From Agapetus fuscipes (taxonomy: Eukaryota > Arthropoda > Insecta > Trichoptera > Glossosomatidae): a stretch of 64,000 nt of DNA. Numbering within the stretch: position 1 is the stretch's first letter; each line of letters begins with the position of its first letter. Positions 34,101 through 55,164 of the stretch are shown here, piece after piece. Made by a program: the position numbers and the translations under genes. The stretch lies in the NCBI GenBank assembly GCA_951799405.1, contig OX637363.1:1736001-1800000 (forward strand). Direction: 5' to 3'. The notes beneath the pieces were generated by a model. That model saw only the letters and a program-made list of their open reading frames with translations. It was not told the DNA's origin and did not search any database.

Positions 34101-34435
34101 TAAAATCATAACATTAGAACATGGTATGACTCATACCAAAATTATTACGTTTGAGTAATGTAATATAATATTATTTATCTTATTTTATATTACTTACGAG
34201 GAACATGGTGTCCGGGATGCGAAGAAAACTCGATAATCTTAATCGGCACCCCTCTGACAGACGGCTCGCTCAGATTGTAGATTCGCGTGACGTTCGGGCA
34301 TCTCTGATGTACATCATTTAGCACTTCCACTAACTCTTCATTGTTGTGATGTTTCCACTCGTATTTGGCAAAAGATAGCGCGACATTTGCGCCGAGAAAG
34401 AATAAAAGAACGACACGAGCGCGCGCGGCGGACAT
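19173..34435 (-). CDS. Zinc carboxypeptidase, CPE/CPM/CPN (M14B) type, eight exons
   Basis: Coding exons in transcript order: 34435-34198, 30675-30479, 29570-29415, 27233-27067, 26354-26215, 22207-21941, 20748-20594, 19286-19173. All introns are GT-AG and the phases join to exactly 477 codons plus TAA. The chosen ATG at 34435 starts a clear signal peptide ([20 protein letters not shown]); an upstream in-frame ATG at 34507 would bury it. Zinc ligands are H91 and E94 (NMHGNE) and H221 (ANIHGG). Substrate-binding R164 (DLNRNFP) and catalytic E317 (EITLELGC) are present, and a transthyretin-like domain follows at about residues 330-440. These enzymes remove C-terminal Lys/Arg from peptides in the secretory pathway or outside the cell. 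Length matches vertebrate CPE. There is no C-terminal membrane helix; the tail is charged (KKQMEEDNI). I expect an active, secreted or granule enzyme. Insects have CPD-like (silver) and CPM-like members; the single catalytic domain argues against CPD. Confidence 0.93.
19425..20045 (-). repeat. RTE-A 3' end with coding remnant, minus strand
   Basis: The 3' UTR module lies at about 19425-19680. It is followed on the minus strand by a damaged piece of the C-terminal RT coding region at about 19790-20045 (complement of motifs encoding MKEV and the RKVWMDQ region). It lies in the last intron of the carboxypeptidase gene. Confidence 0.75.
20868..21390 (-). repeat. Composite SINE (SINE2 + SINE1), near complete, minus strand
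   Basis: From 21390 downward: SINE2 head, SINE2 body, the junction near 21190, SINE1 head (complement of box A near 21175), full SINE1 body and the TTACACTA.ATGTGTAGCTT tail at about 20870-20895. This is the best full-length example of the fused element. Confidence 0.8.
21524..21577 (+). ncRNA. Hammerhead-ribozyme-like motif (type III layout)
   Basis: The strand reads as a hammerhead. Short stem III 5' arm GCG with U at 21527 and cleavage-site C at 21528; stem I CTAGTC/GACTAG (21529-21534 with 21541-21546) around the loop ATCGCA; core CTGATGA at 21547-21553; stem II GGCT/AGCC (21555-21558 with 21566-21569); core GAAA at 21570-21573; then CGT pairing back with GCG. One extra G at 21554 sits between the core and stem II. 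Minimal hammerheads of this kind are known from Penelope-like retroelements and retrozymes, and the surrounding 21400-21640 block may be part of one. Activity is unproven. Confidence 0.6.
21650..21838 (-). repeat. RTE-A 3' end, truncated
   Basis: The tail of TAATC units at about 21648-21668 is followed by the 3' UTR in reverse. It stops abruptly near 21838 within the CCTTCCCTGTGACAGGG block, about 100 bp from a carboxypeptidase exon at 21941. Confidence 0.75.
22388..25335 (-). mobile_element. RTE-type non-LTR retrotransposon (RTE-A), longest copy
   Basis: A 2.9-kb minus-strand LINE in carboxypeptidase intron 6. From 3' to 5' it has a (TAATC)n tail at 22388-22412, a 3' UTR of about 320 bp, the coding region, and an abrupt 5' end near 25335 inside the endonuclease domain. 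It abuts an L2-like fragment. Because this copy links the coding region to the 3' UTR, it shows that the many isolated 230-bp pieces in this window belong to RTE-A. Confidence 0.9.
22735..25314 (-). pseudogene. RTE-A endonuclease/reverse transcriptase, one nonsense codon
   Basis: A 751-residue frame (25314-23059) covers the later part of an apurinic-type endonuclease (GDMNGWVG near the start, then SDHYLL) and a full reverse transcriptase ([22 protein letters not shown] at residues 584-587). A TAA follows VRE. The same frame continues to 22735 with the conserved C-terminal tail ([27 protein letters not shown]). The copy at 61.47 kb has a Glu codon where this one has TAA, so this is a point nonsense rather than the natural end. 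The N-terminal third of the endonuclease is missing through 5' truncation, so it cannot retrotranspose by itself. Confidence 0.88.
25345..25780 (-). repeat. L2-like LINE 3' fragment, minus strand
   Basis: The minus-strand frame from about 25774 encodes the C-terminal end of an L2/CR1-group reverse transcriptase ([21 protein letters not shown], then NGLAPPYL), with frameshifts toward its end. The 3' side ends in ATAATTAT repeats at about 25332-25350. Confidence 0.75.
25778..26100 (+). repeat. SINE1
   Basis: Near full-length SINE1 with box A, box B (GGTTCGAATCC) and the body; a short deletion lies near 26035. The tail expands into TTGCG repeats (about 26086-26108), which shows the nature of the SINE1 3' microsatellite. 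Confidence 0.85.
26385..26560 (-). repeat. Retroelement fragment with degenerate hammerhead-like core
   Basis: On the minus strand CTGAAGA (26465-26459), a CCCAT/ATGGG hairpin and GAAACGTC (26438-26431) follow in the order expected for a hammerhead core. No proper stem I or cleavage triplet is seen. It resembles the fragments at 47.4 kb and 21.5 kb. Confidence 0.45.
26590..26755 (+). repeat. SINE1 tail scrap plus RTE-A 3' end
   Basis: A SINE1 tail remnant (GCGGCAAGAAGTTACAATAT, about 26590-26622) is followed by the last 130 bp of RTE-A, ending in TTAGATTAGATTAGATT. Confidence 0.65.
27240..27395. repeat. Minisatellite, 42-bp period
   Basis: About two and a half to three copies of a unit containing TGCTGTTAAATTTATACAGT and AAATTTATGCT. 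Clean copies start at 27319 and 27361, with a worn copy upstream. It lies just upstream, in transcript sense, of the acceptor of the carboxypeptidase exon starting at 27233. Confidence 0.75.
27400..27805. other. Carboxypeptidase intron 3, AT-rich, unassigned
   Basis: No repeat family or exon is recognised. Confidence 0.45.
27808..28125 (+). repeat. SINE1
   Basis: Full-length copy from TTGATAGCTCAGTTGGTAGA to the ATGTGTAGCTTAG tail, with box B GTTCGAATCCC. Confidence 0.82.
28135..28962 (-). repeat. SINE1 interrupted by an L2-like LINE
   Basis: The SINE1 body (about 28135-28292) and head (about 28890-28962) are in reverse orientation. They are separated by an L2-like LINE at about 28293-28889. 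CAAC appears on both sides of the insertion, compatible with a short target duplication. Confidence 0.7.
28293..28889 (+). mobile_element. L2-like LINE, 5'-truncated, with (ATTC)n tail
   Basis: The plus strand encodes the last roughly 190 residues of an L2/CR1-group reverse transcriptase: [21 protein letters not shown], a damaged stretch with one stop near 28483, then [25 protein letters not shown] and RRLKTHLF. A 3' end follows with GGCGCTATATAGAATTTGTA and an ATTC repeat. It is non-autonomous by truncation. Confidence 0.8.
28967..29400 (+). repeat. 5S rRNA-headed SINE2 (tail type a)
   Basis: Positions 28967-29085 are a 119-bp 5S rRNA-like sequence with the internal control regions readable (AAGTTAAGCAAC and GGATGGGTTACCGC). 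It continues without a gap into the SINE2 tRNA-like head (GTCCGTAGTCCAGTGGCAAC), the SINE2 body and a tail containing GGGCTCTTGAGGTG and AAACAGCGCTCACCAAATAA, ending in ATT repeats. It is inserted between a SINE1 head and a carboxypeptidase exon. Confidence 0.85.
29588..30036 (-). repeat. 5S rRNA-headed SINE2 (tail type b), minus strand
   Basis: The 5S-like domain lies at 30035-29917 on the minus strand, followed by the SINE2 head and body. It has a different tail from the previous copy, the GCGGGAGACTCCC type, ending in an A run at 29590-29600 (T on the plus strand). It sits 18 bp upstream of a carboxypeptidase exon acceptor. Confidence 0.85.
30172..30310 (+). repeat. SINE2 head, 3'-truncated
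   Basis: The tRNA-like head (GTAGTCCAGTGGTAACA, box B GGTTCGCATCCC) and the first part of the body end near AAAAATTCATC. Confidence 0.7.
30700..31010 (+). repeat. LINE reverse-transcriptase C-terminal fragment
   Basis: The plus-strand frame at about 30823-31003 encodes [20 protein letters not shown] and [10 protein letters not shown], then [20 protein letters not shown], typical of the region after the RT domain in CR1/Jockey-like elements. It is heavily 5'-truncated. Confidence 0.65.
31005..31085 (+). repeat. RTE-B 3' end scrap
   Basis: AGAGGCTCTG, a C run, GGAATGGCGACAGAG and TTACAGTTACAG match the RTE-B 3' end seen in reverse at 0.92 and 51.07 kb. It is joined directly to the preceding LINE fragment. 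Confidence 0.6.
31130..31375 (+). repeat. SINE3 body, degenerate
   Basis: The segment with ACCTGTTTCTGGCCAGGA and GTGAATAGCATTCG, ending in an A run, matches the body of the SINE3 family at 44.5 and 45.5 kb. The head is not clear. Confidence 0.5.
31376..33525. other. Carboxypeptidase intron 1, mostly unassigned
   Basis: It contains a SINE1 tail scrap at about 32040-32110, a SINE2 type-b tail scrap near 32620-32670, and a candidate core promoter at 31640-31710. The rest is not recognised. Confidence 0.45.
33527..33810. repeat. Three tandem units of about 95 bp
   Basis: Three successive units (about 33527-33622, 33623-33713, 33714-33810) share GAACATCTGATTGATAGTC at the start and CAGCTGTTCACGCGCGGCCA near the end. 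They resemble the spacer of the foldback MITE. Confidence 0.8.
33811..34190. other. Carboxypeptidase intron 1, 5' part
   Basis: AT-rich intron next to the donor of exon 1 (GTAAGTA on the minus strand at 34197-34191). No repeat is recognised. Confidence 0.5.
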
Positions 34436-34509
34436 TGTTAATTTTGTGACATATGTTTTGACCGCCAATGTTTTAGTGCGAGTCCATTGCGCACGCCGAC
34501 TGCGCACGT

Positions 34510-35665
34510 TCTATTATTGATTACTTTTTGAAAAGGGAATGTTTTCATACCTCAACCCCCGCGCATTTCGTCTTACGAATGATTCGGCTTACGAGTACTT
34601 CTTTTATAAAAAAACTTATTTTTTCCTTCTTTAACTGTTGTTCATTCTTATTCTGTTTTTTCTTATTTTCTCTTTTCTTCTTTCTTACTGCTATTTTAGT
34701 TTCTGTTATTAATTTAGTTTATTTTTGACTAAATATTTTTTGGTCCGCTACTTTTAATTTTTAAGCTATTTGTGTGATTTTTGTATCAATATAGGTACGT
34801 ATCCATTCCTCTTGTTTTTATAATTGTGTGTCTGTATCTGTTTATTCTCCTGTATAAATAAATATTTATTCATTATTACAAATATGTATCAGGAGTACAA
34901 TTTGTATACAGTTTATAGCTAATTACCTATAAAATGCTTTGATTAAAAAAAGGTAAATAAATAATACCAGAAAATATAAATTGTAAAAAAAAAACATATT
35001 AATATGAGTAGGTAGGTGAGTAACACCAGTGAAATAAATTGCTATAATAAGTGTTTCTTCTAGGTTCTAATTTTTTAAGTATGTAATTCTCTCATTCAAT
35101 ATATTTTCAAATATGAGAGTCGCATGGAGTCAACGGCGTTTTTTTTTTCAAAATAAAGGTCAAATGTCGCTTCACGTGTTTCCATTATATTTACCTCATT
35201 CATGAAAGAAATCCTGTATTGCCGTCTTAGGTAATATGCGATTTTTATAATTATGAAAATAAAAACGACGATTCTTAAAATTATTAATTTGAATCGGAAG
35301 TTATTCGGTTAGGGAGACAAGGAAAATTATCTGTATATTGAGGTGTCAGATTATTCGTACATTTCGTTGCTCTAGCGGTCAAATACAAAACTAAAGTCGG
35401 GGGCTAGAAACTCGAACCAAAATGAATTGCTTGTTAAACAAAAATAGACCTTAATTATTCAACAAATAAGGCCTATATATTTACGTCGTTAGAAAGCAGA
35501 TAGTTCTATCGTGCTTTTTGATTTATTCAATGAACGGAAAATAATGATAATATTCTTTTCTTCGTTTTCTTTATGTTAATGATTATTATATCTTTGAAAA
35601 TTGATTCTCTATCTTTCAAAGGAAAGCGGCAAAGCTGATAATATGATAATATTAAGATGGTTTGG
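34510..35665. other. Upstream flank of the carboxypeptidase gene
   Basis: AT-rich and without coding exons. It should include the promoter of the minus-strand carboxypeptidase gene; no TATA box is distinct enough to call. Confidence 0.4.
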
Positions 35666-35667
35666 AT

Positions 35668-35925
35668 ATAATCTAATCTAATCTAAGTTGCAAATATAAG
35701 TTACATTGGAGATTCACATTACATGCATTCCCACAACCAGACACGTACAAGTTCGAGCTTGCACATGCTTCATGTGAACCTACGACATAAAAACCAAATC
35801 TCAAATGGACATACACTCTGCAACTCTAGCCGTCCTTCCCTGAAACAGGGGTGCCATTGGCAAAGTGAATCATTTTTACAGCATGGGTGGTCAGCCGCAT
35901 ACCAACCTATAAGTCAAGGACATAT
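35668..35925 (-). repeat. RTE-A 3' end, minus strand
   Basis: A TAATC tail at 35670-35685, then the complete 3' UTR in reverse to ATAAGTCAAGGACATATATA. Confidence 0.8.
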
Positions 35926-35944
35926 ATATAGAGAGTTTTCAGCT

Positions 35945-36200
35945 TTATGTACCACATGGCTACGGCCGGGGAAGACGGCATGAACTTTTTCATGTACCGC
36001 TGTCCCGTACCGACGTCATGGCACAACATGCCTTAACTCGGAGTGTTACTCTGATTAACTCCGCTGACATAGACATATTTTACATTAATTTAGAATCTTT
36101 CAAAGATCTAGTTAAAGAGTTCCTCCCAGCTTGTTAATGACTGTGTGAGGGTGCACTGTAATAAGGGAAACCTGTTGTGCACAAAAAAAAAAAAAAAAAA
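35945..36200 (+). repeat. LINE-J 3' end with poly(A)
   Basis: The last coding part, followed by a TAATGACTGTGTGAGGGTGC trailer and an A run at 36182-36201. It is the same element as the minus-strand copies at 38.2 and 39.3 kb. Confidence 0.75.
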
Positions 36201-36202
36201 AT

Positions 36203-36600
36203 ATGGAGAGAATGAATGATGAAAGACTGAGGAAGAAAGTATAAGTTGCAAGAATGGATGGATGTCGTGGTAGAGGAAAACCGAGAAACGTATGGATGGA
36301 CCAAATTTCCGAAATAGCGAATGAATGGGATATCCAGAGTCATAATAAAAGGAGAGCTTGTATGAAAAAGGTTATGACTCTGGATGAAATGAAAGAAGTA
36401 TGTAAGGACTGAAATAAACGACACGGCAAAAACAGACACGTGTAGTTCGCGCTTACAAATGTTGAATGTGGTCTTGCAAATTAAAATCAAACCTCAAATG
36501 AACACAAGCCCTCCAACTCTTTCCGAACTTGCCAGAAACAGGGGTGGCATTGGCAAAGTGAACCATTCTTTATAGTACCTATGGGTGGTCAGATTCATGA
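36203..36600. repeat. RTE-A coding scrap (+) against RTE-A 3' UTR (-)
   Basis: Plus-strand RTE-A coding sequence (ERMNDERL-, RKVWMDQ- and [14 protein letters not shown], damaged) at 36203-36420 meets a minus-strand RTE-A 3' UTR at about 36425-36600. The opposed pieces imply an inversion or two insertions. Confidence 0.65.
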
Positions 36601-36639
36601 TGTCAGAAAATACCTACACATTTACAAATAAAACAGTGT

Positions 36640-37385
36640 TAAAAGATTTTTTGTTTTTTTTTTTTTTTTATTCAAAAGGTAACACTTACAATTCATAATT
36701 TCTTTATGCATGTTATTACACAATACACATACAAAATACTAATATTAATTGTTATCATCTATCTTGAATATTAATATACCTAAGCGTTGTCTATTTCCAA
36801 CAAAACTATTTTTTTAAGTAAACTAAGCAAACTTAAGACAGTAATCTACATATAACTCGTTTTTTTTGTTTCTTTTATTAGATTTGTGAAGAAAAATGCA
36901 ATTCACCTACCTATTTTGAGTGGCCAAAAACAGGTATTACGATAATCAATATTTTATTTTGTTTTAATGAATGAATAATTAACGATTACCCAATGAAATC
37001 TGTTGAACCAGGGTCAAAGTGATTATCGATAGGACACATGCTACATGTGTACCTACATAAAAAAATAAGATCTAATATAAATATAAACTTTGCAACTCCT
37101 ACCGCCTTTCCTTGAAACAAGAATGGCATTAGCAAAAGTGAACCAATTTTGTAATTTAAGATTTTATTTGCTCTCTTGTTAATGGTGTGAAAACATCGAA
37201 AGCGCTTGAGAAATAAATCAACTCGTGAAGAATAACTTTTTTAATTTGTACATTATTTATTTTTAAAATGAATCTTCACACACCCTTCAACTTTTAAAGT
37301 GAACTAATTTTTAACAGCATGGGCGACAGTTTCGTACCAACCTATTAGTCAAGCAACGTACTGATAAAGAATTCCATGTTCCAAC
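36640..37385. other. Downstream flank of the receptor gene, degenerate repeats
   Basis: Contains SINE3-like sequence at about 36840-37020 (reverse of GGTGAATTGCAT...) and scraps of RTE-A 3' UTR near 37070-37150 and 37300-37370. No exon is seen below 37388. Confidence 0.45.
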
Positions 37386-37387
37386 TT

Positions 37388-50029
<12,642 letters not shown>

Positions 50030-50061
50030 GATGTCTCAGAATCAATACTATATTTGTGACA

Positions 50062-50690
50062 TAAAAGGCATTCACTGCATTCCAATGAATCTTTCAATTG
50101 CCTTGCAGCTCTATTAGACACTGGGTGATAGGTTTTTATTATGAAAACTCGATGATAATTATGATCTATTGCATTCGTTTGCAAAAACAAGCATTGAAGC
50201 CGTTGAAGACAATTATTGTTTGTGTGAGGTTTTATAGTTATTTCTGTTTTTTAACAGTTAAGATAAAAGGCATTCACTGCATTCAAATGAATCTTCCAAT
50301 TGCCTTGCAGCTTTATTAGACACTGGGTGATAGGTTGTATTACAAAAAGTCGATAATAGTTTTAGGAGTGCTGAATTAAAATTTGCACAGCTAATTAATT
50401 ATTCATGTATTTGTTTTTTGAAAATTGTAATTCATTTGTTCTTTTCTCAATTGTTTTTTTCTTTGCGTAACTTATTTTACAAAATTAAAAACTTGAAATA
50501 TCGCGTTATTTACGAGTACGAGCTCCACCGTGGCACCAGTGCTGCAGAAACGGTTCGAAGGATTAATGATGTGTATGGCGACGGTGTCGCAATTCGTTTG
50601 CAAAAGCAAGCATTGAAGCCGTTAAAACAATTATTTTATGTGTGAGGTTTTTTATAGTTATTTCTGTATTTTAACAGTTATTGAAGAGAT
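50062..50690 (+). repeat. Local duplications with a mariner transposase scrap
   Basis: An 80-bp block (AAAAGGCATTCACTGCATTC...) occurs at about 50062 and 50267. A 95-bp block (ATTCGTTTGCAAAA.CAAGCA...) occurs at about 50170 and 50590. Between the second pair, 50505-50590 encodes RVIYEYELHRGTSAAETVRR and INDVYGDGVA, the N-terminal helix-turn-helix of a mariner transposase, broken on both sides. The block lies just upstream of the receptor start codon. Confidence 0.7.
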
Positions 50691-50699
50691 TGATGCCTC

Positions 50700-51055
50700 T
50701 AGTATCAACTGCAGCTGCCTGTTCTTGTCCAAGTGGAATAAGGTGTGTTCAATGGTATGACTTGGTAAAGAATGAGTTAGTTAGAGAGCAGACCCAGCAG
50801 ACTTCAGTACTGCAGGCAGTGAAGAGACCAAGATGTACCTGGTCGTTACAATATGTATGCGAGATCTTCTTCTTTGTTTAATTTGTTTGCCGAGGAACAA
50901 TAAGTAATGTCACTAATGAGCAGTAAACATCATTATTTTCAATGCATAAGTGGATGGAAAGAGAGCTAAAAAGAAAATATAATTTGGATAATTTGTTTGA
51001 CAAATATTTTGATAGACGATACTGTTCACATGCGACACAAATAGGTACCTACCAG
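50700..51055. other. Unassigned
   Basis: Short open frames without recognisable domains. It may hold the receptor promoter region (minus strand), but no element is distinct. Confidence 0.4.
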
Positions 51056-51059
51056 TTTT

Positions 51060-51390
51060 TTACTCACTTATGTTGCTGTAACTGTAACTCTTTCGCCATT
51101 CCGTCAGGGGTAGCCAGAGCCTCTGCAGAACTGCCTTTATTTCTTTCTATCCTTACATATCCCTTTTTCAATACATTCATATCCATTACTTTTTCATGCA
51201 TTATTTTCTTTTACGCTCACTTTGTATATCCCATTCTTTCACAATCTCATCAATCTGATCACTCCATACTTTTGTCGGTCGTCCCTTACCCCTTTTTCCT
51301 TTCACAATTCCTGTGTAGGTAACTATTTACTCTGTTAGTCTATCATAATTTATTCTTTCCACATGCCCAAACCTTCTCATCACATCTTGC
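51060..51390 (-). repeat. RTE-B 3' end, minus strand
   Basis: Mirrors the 0.9-1.25 kb copy: tail TGTAACTGTAACTC, GCCAGAGCCTCTGCAGA, and on the minus strand the damaged RT C-terminal coding region. Confidence 0.72.
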
Positions 51391-51494
51391 TTGAGTATTG
51401 GCGCTTTGTAGGAACGACCAAGCCCGTACGCGTGTTCCCATTCCACAACGCAAAACGAATGTTCACTCACACATGCACCGAAACGAAATACCTT

Positions 51495-51808
51495 TAATAA
51501 TAATAATAATATTAGGATGATTTATTTGGTGAGCGCTGTTTTTGTGTGTATCACACCTCAAGAGCCCTCTGCGAGCTTGGTCGTCGCTGTAAAAAGCGCC
51601 AATTCTCAAGCAAGACCCAGTTGTTGTAAGGTTGGATGGACCTTTCAGTGACCGGTCTTTGGGAAAGATTTATGAATTTTTCAACTCAGCGAAGAGCACA
51701 TTCGAAATATGAATGGTATATTTTGTGTGCTCCGCCGGGATCCGAATCCACAACCTTCCATTTACGAGTCCGAAGTGTTGCCACTACGGACTACGGACCG
51801 GTCCAAGT
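51495..51808 (-). repeat. SINE2 with tail type a, minus strand
   Basis: Head at about 51808-51735, full body, tail with the complement of AAACAGCGCTCACCAAATAA and ATT repeats at about 51497-51515. Confidence 0.82.
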
Positions 51809-51809
51809 A

Positions 51810-52185
51810 ACTTATAAAGGTTTGTGCATTTACTTAGTGAAAATTCATCTTCATCTATTGAATTTCTTATAAAACGTAAGTATTTTTCTTTTTTTAATAT
51901 TAATTTGTTATTTTATCCTCGAGTACTTTCGACTGTCGTCATTTTCAAGAGTCATTTATATAGAAATTAAATAAAAAAAACTTTTCATTAAATGTAATCC
52001 AGCTGTCTTATTTATCAATTTTCAACACTCATAACTGTGTATGTGCATTAAATTGCTTGTGTGCCAGTATATAGCTATTTGATAACAGTTGGTTTTCAGC
52101 TAGGTTCACTCATCTGCAATACTTCCGTGTGCATGTGTGAGTGAACATTCGAGTTGAGTGGTGGAATGGGAACACGCAGCCCGTA
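51810..52185. other. Unassigned
   Basis: AT-rich sequence. ACATTCG...GGAATGGGAACACGC at 52145-52180 repeats, in inverted form, part of 51425-51465, so the 51.4-52.2 kb block is bounded by a diverged inverted repeat. Confidence 0.45.
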
Positions 52186-52189
52186 CAAT

Positions 52190-52280
52190 ACCTCTGCGGC
52201 ACTACAACAACTATTATAGACCCCTAGAGTCTCTAAAATCTAGAGTGTCTCCCGCACAGGATTTCTTTAAAAAAGTCTCA
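52190..52280 (+). repeat. SINE2 type-b tail scrap
   Basis: CTCTGCGGCACTACAACAAC and GTGTCTCCCGCACAGGATTT, followed by an A run. No head. Confidence 0.65.
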
Positions 52281-52299
52281 TCCCATTATTATTTACCTT

Positions 52300-52412
52300 A
52301 ACTTTCACATCTTCTTTTAAATAACATTCATTCTTTACCCATCCATTCCTAACTCTATCCCTCAAAGTTTTTCCTGTCATACTTCTCAAAAGCTTTATTT
52401 CCACCGTACATA
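52300..52412 (-). repeat. RTE-type coding scrap
   Basis: The minus strand resembles the segment before WFGH in RTE elements (VEIKLLRSMTGKTLRDRVRN-like). Diverged from RTE-A. Confidence 0.5.
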
Positions 52413-52525
52413 CATAGTGTTATGTAAATATGAAATACAAATATTAAAATAAGTAGGTTTTAGTTATAGTTATAGGAATTCTGTATTGTATTGGTGGGTA
52501 GGATTGATGGTTGTGTGTAGGGAAG

Positions 52526-55160
52526 GCGGGGCGTGTTGTAACGGGGGCACATTGAAACAACGGATTTAAAACTCGTGCCATAAAACTTAGCGGCGCGCGC
52601 ATACTGTCCTTTCGTGTGAACCCCGTAGCCTCAGTTCCTGTCAAAACAATAGTGCCGTGCGGTTGATTTCAACAAAGTAAGACGACAAAGTGTGATTTTG
52701 AGGTGCAAAACCAACTTTTTCTGCAAATATTTGAAGTCATTTGCTAGCCTGCCAATACTCAGTAAGTTTTTATGCATATTATTTTCCAATTGTTGTATAT
52801 TTCGACTATATTATTAGCGATGAATGAAAGGCTTGCATGTAATACATTCATTTTCAAGGCAATTATAATTTAAAATGGCCGAGGGGGGCTAGTTGAAACA
52901 TCACGTGGGGGGCCAGTTGAAACAAGTTACAACTAGCCTCACTGAATTGAATAGTTATAATTTATTATCAAGGAAAGGATTTACTGGAAGTGTGAAAGCA
53001 CGTTTAATTAAAAATGTAATTATTCTCGTTATTATTATATACCCTTAGTAAAAGTATTCAATTTATTTTATTCCAGGTCAGAAAATGGTGCGTAACTACA
53101 AAAAAAAGACAACGAGGGGAGAAATTCCCAAACATGTTTATGAAAGCGCTGCTGCTGAAATTCAGGCTACAAACGTGTCACTTCGAAAAGCTGCAGTCTC
53201 TTTTGGTGTCAATTATGTGACCCTGAAAAGATTCATTGACAGAAAAAAAAACAGTCCGCTTACAGAAATTTCAAAGGTGGGCTATGCCAACCCTGGGCAA
53301 GTTTTTACTCATTCTCAGGAAAAAGAACTTGGCGATTACATTTCAAAATGCAGCAAAATTTATTACGGATTGACCACAACAGATGCAAAAAAGCTTGCAT
53401 ATGAGTATGCGCACCAAAATGACATAAAACCTCCAAAAAACTGGACCATAACTCAAAGTGCCACAAAGGATTGGCTACGTAGTTTTATGAAACGAAATAC
53501 TAATTTGGCTATTCGTGCACCAGAAGCAACAAGTTTGAGTCGTGCCACTAGTTTTAACAGACACAATGTCGGATTATTCTTCGACAACCTTTCCAACATT
53601 CTTGATCGATATAAGTTTAAATGTCAAGATATTTGGAATCTTGACGAGACAGGAGTAACAACAGTGCAGAAACCAACCAAAATAATAGCAGAAAAAGGAG
53701 CACGGCAAGTTGGAGCAGTGACATCAGCGGAAAGAGGCACTCTTATAACAATGCTGATTGCAGTTAGTGCTAATGGGAATTCTGTTCCACCACTCTTCGT
53801 ATTTCCGCGAAAATATTTCAAGCCGCATTTTATTTCTGATGGACCAGCGGGATGCATTGGAACTGCTCATCCAAGTGGGTGGATGACCGAAGAGAGTTTC
53901 TTACTTTTTATTTAGCACTTTGTCAAACAAGTGCGTTCTACAAATGAAAAGCCTGTTTTACTGCTTCTCGACAATCATTCGTCCCACTTATCGATAACAG
54001 TGCTAAATTACTGTAAAGATAATGGTGTTCATCTATTGTCATTTCCACCCCACACTACACACAAGCTACAGCCCCTGGACAGATCAGTCTATGGACCTTT
54101 TAAAAGATATTTTAACAACGGTGCAGACGGGTGGATGAAAGGGCATCCAGGACAAACAATGTCAATTTATGACTTGCCTGCAATTGTTTCACAAGCCCTT
54201 CCACTTGCTATCACGCCAAAAAATATAGTGGCAGGATTTAATGCTAGTGGCATTTTCCCATTTAATAGGGATATTTTTGTCGATGAAGAATTTCTTCCAT
54301 CGGAAGTAACAAACCGTGAGATGCCTTTCACAGACTTAACTTTAGCTACAAACAACGCTGCAGATCTTACAACAACTTCATTGGAGCAAAACTTGATCCC
54401 TATTCCAGACATTGCAGAACATTTGTTAGACCCTCAACCATCTACTAGTGGAACTACTAAACTAACCTCTCATTCAACACCAGAGCAAATTCGGCCATTA
54501 CCTAAAGCTCAACCAAGAAAGAACCTTACAAATAGAAAGAAACTGAAAAGCGCTATTTTAACTGACACCCCAATAAAAAATCAGCTAGAATTAGAAGACA
54601 ATTTGAGGAAAGAAAATAAGATGAAAAAAAGAAAAAACACATGCTTAACCAAAAAAAAACAAGCAACCAATGCAAAACTCCAGAAAAAAACCATTTTAAA
54701 GGTGAAAAAACGAATTTTGGAGTCATCATCTAGCGAGAATGAAGAAGATCCACCTCTTATGGAAACTGATGAGAGTGATGAAAACGAAGACGAACTATGC
54801 ATCTTTTGTAATAACCCTTTTGCTAAAGATGTTTCTGGTGAAAGGTGGGTGAGATGTATAAAATGCCATAGATGGTGTCATGAGTTATGTGCGGGAGTAG
54901 ATAATTCGATTATTGACTTTATTTGTGATTATTGTTTGACTGGCTGAATTAGGTTTCAATTGAGGAATTATTTCTTATCAAAGAAAAGAAAACAATATAA
55001 CTAATGTTAACATTAATAAACCTAGGTTTTCACTACTTATAACATAACTTTTTATATTGTTTTTGTCATTTTACTACTTGTATTCATTTGGTTTATTGTT
55101 TGTTACAACCTGCCCCCCCCTTGTTACAACTGACCCCTCGGGTGGGGCAGGTTGTAACAA
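52526..55160 (+). mobile_element. Pogo-type DNA transposon with PHD-fused transposase
   Basis: The transposase gene at 53085-54947 is flanked on both sides by copies of a motif of the form GGGGNNNNGTTGWAACA, at 52526, 52543, 52883 and 52907 in direct orientation, at 55100 and 55121 inverted, and at 55142 direct. These look like terminal or subterminal transposase-binding sites, so the given limits are the outermost motifs, not proven ends; no target duplication was resolved. A leader intron is possible (donor CA/GTAAGTTT near 52759, acceptor TTCCAG at 53075-53080). Confidence 0.7.
53085..54947 (+). pseudogene. Pogo/CENP-B-like transposase with C-terminal PHD finger, one stop
   Basis: One 620-codon frame with a single TAG at 53913-53915 (after SFLLFI; probably a former Gln or Trp codon). 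Domains in order: pogo/CENP-B-type helix-turn-helix (about 10-60, VSLRKAAVSFGVNYVTLKRF), second DNA-binding region (about 70-150), DDE nuclease with NLDETG, LLLDNHSSH and QPLDR, with 35 residues between the second and third Asp by my count, a basic linker with nuclear-localisation-like KKRK runs, an acidic Ser/Glu stretch, and a PHD-type zinc finger at the end (CIFC, CIKCHRWCHELC, CDYC). Such transposases cut and paste DNA in the nucleus, typically at TA. The finger could read histone tails; that is inference. Apart from the stop it is intact, so the inactivation looks recent, or the stop may be a sequencing or assembly error. Confidence 0.88.
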
Positions 55161-55164
55161 TTCC

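Noticed and set aside
34436..34507. Upstream ATG of the carboxypeptidase as start codon
   Set aside because: It would add 24 basic and polar residues before the signal peptide; the inner ATG at 34435 gives a normal signal sequence.
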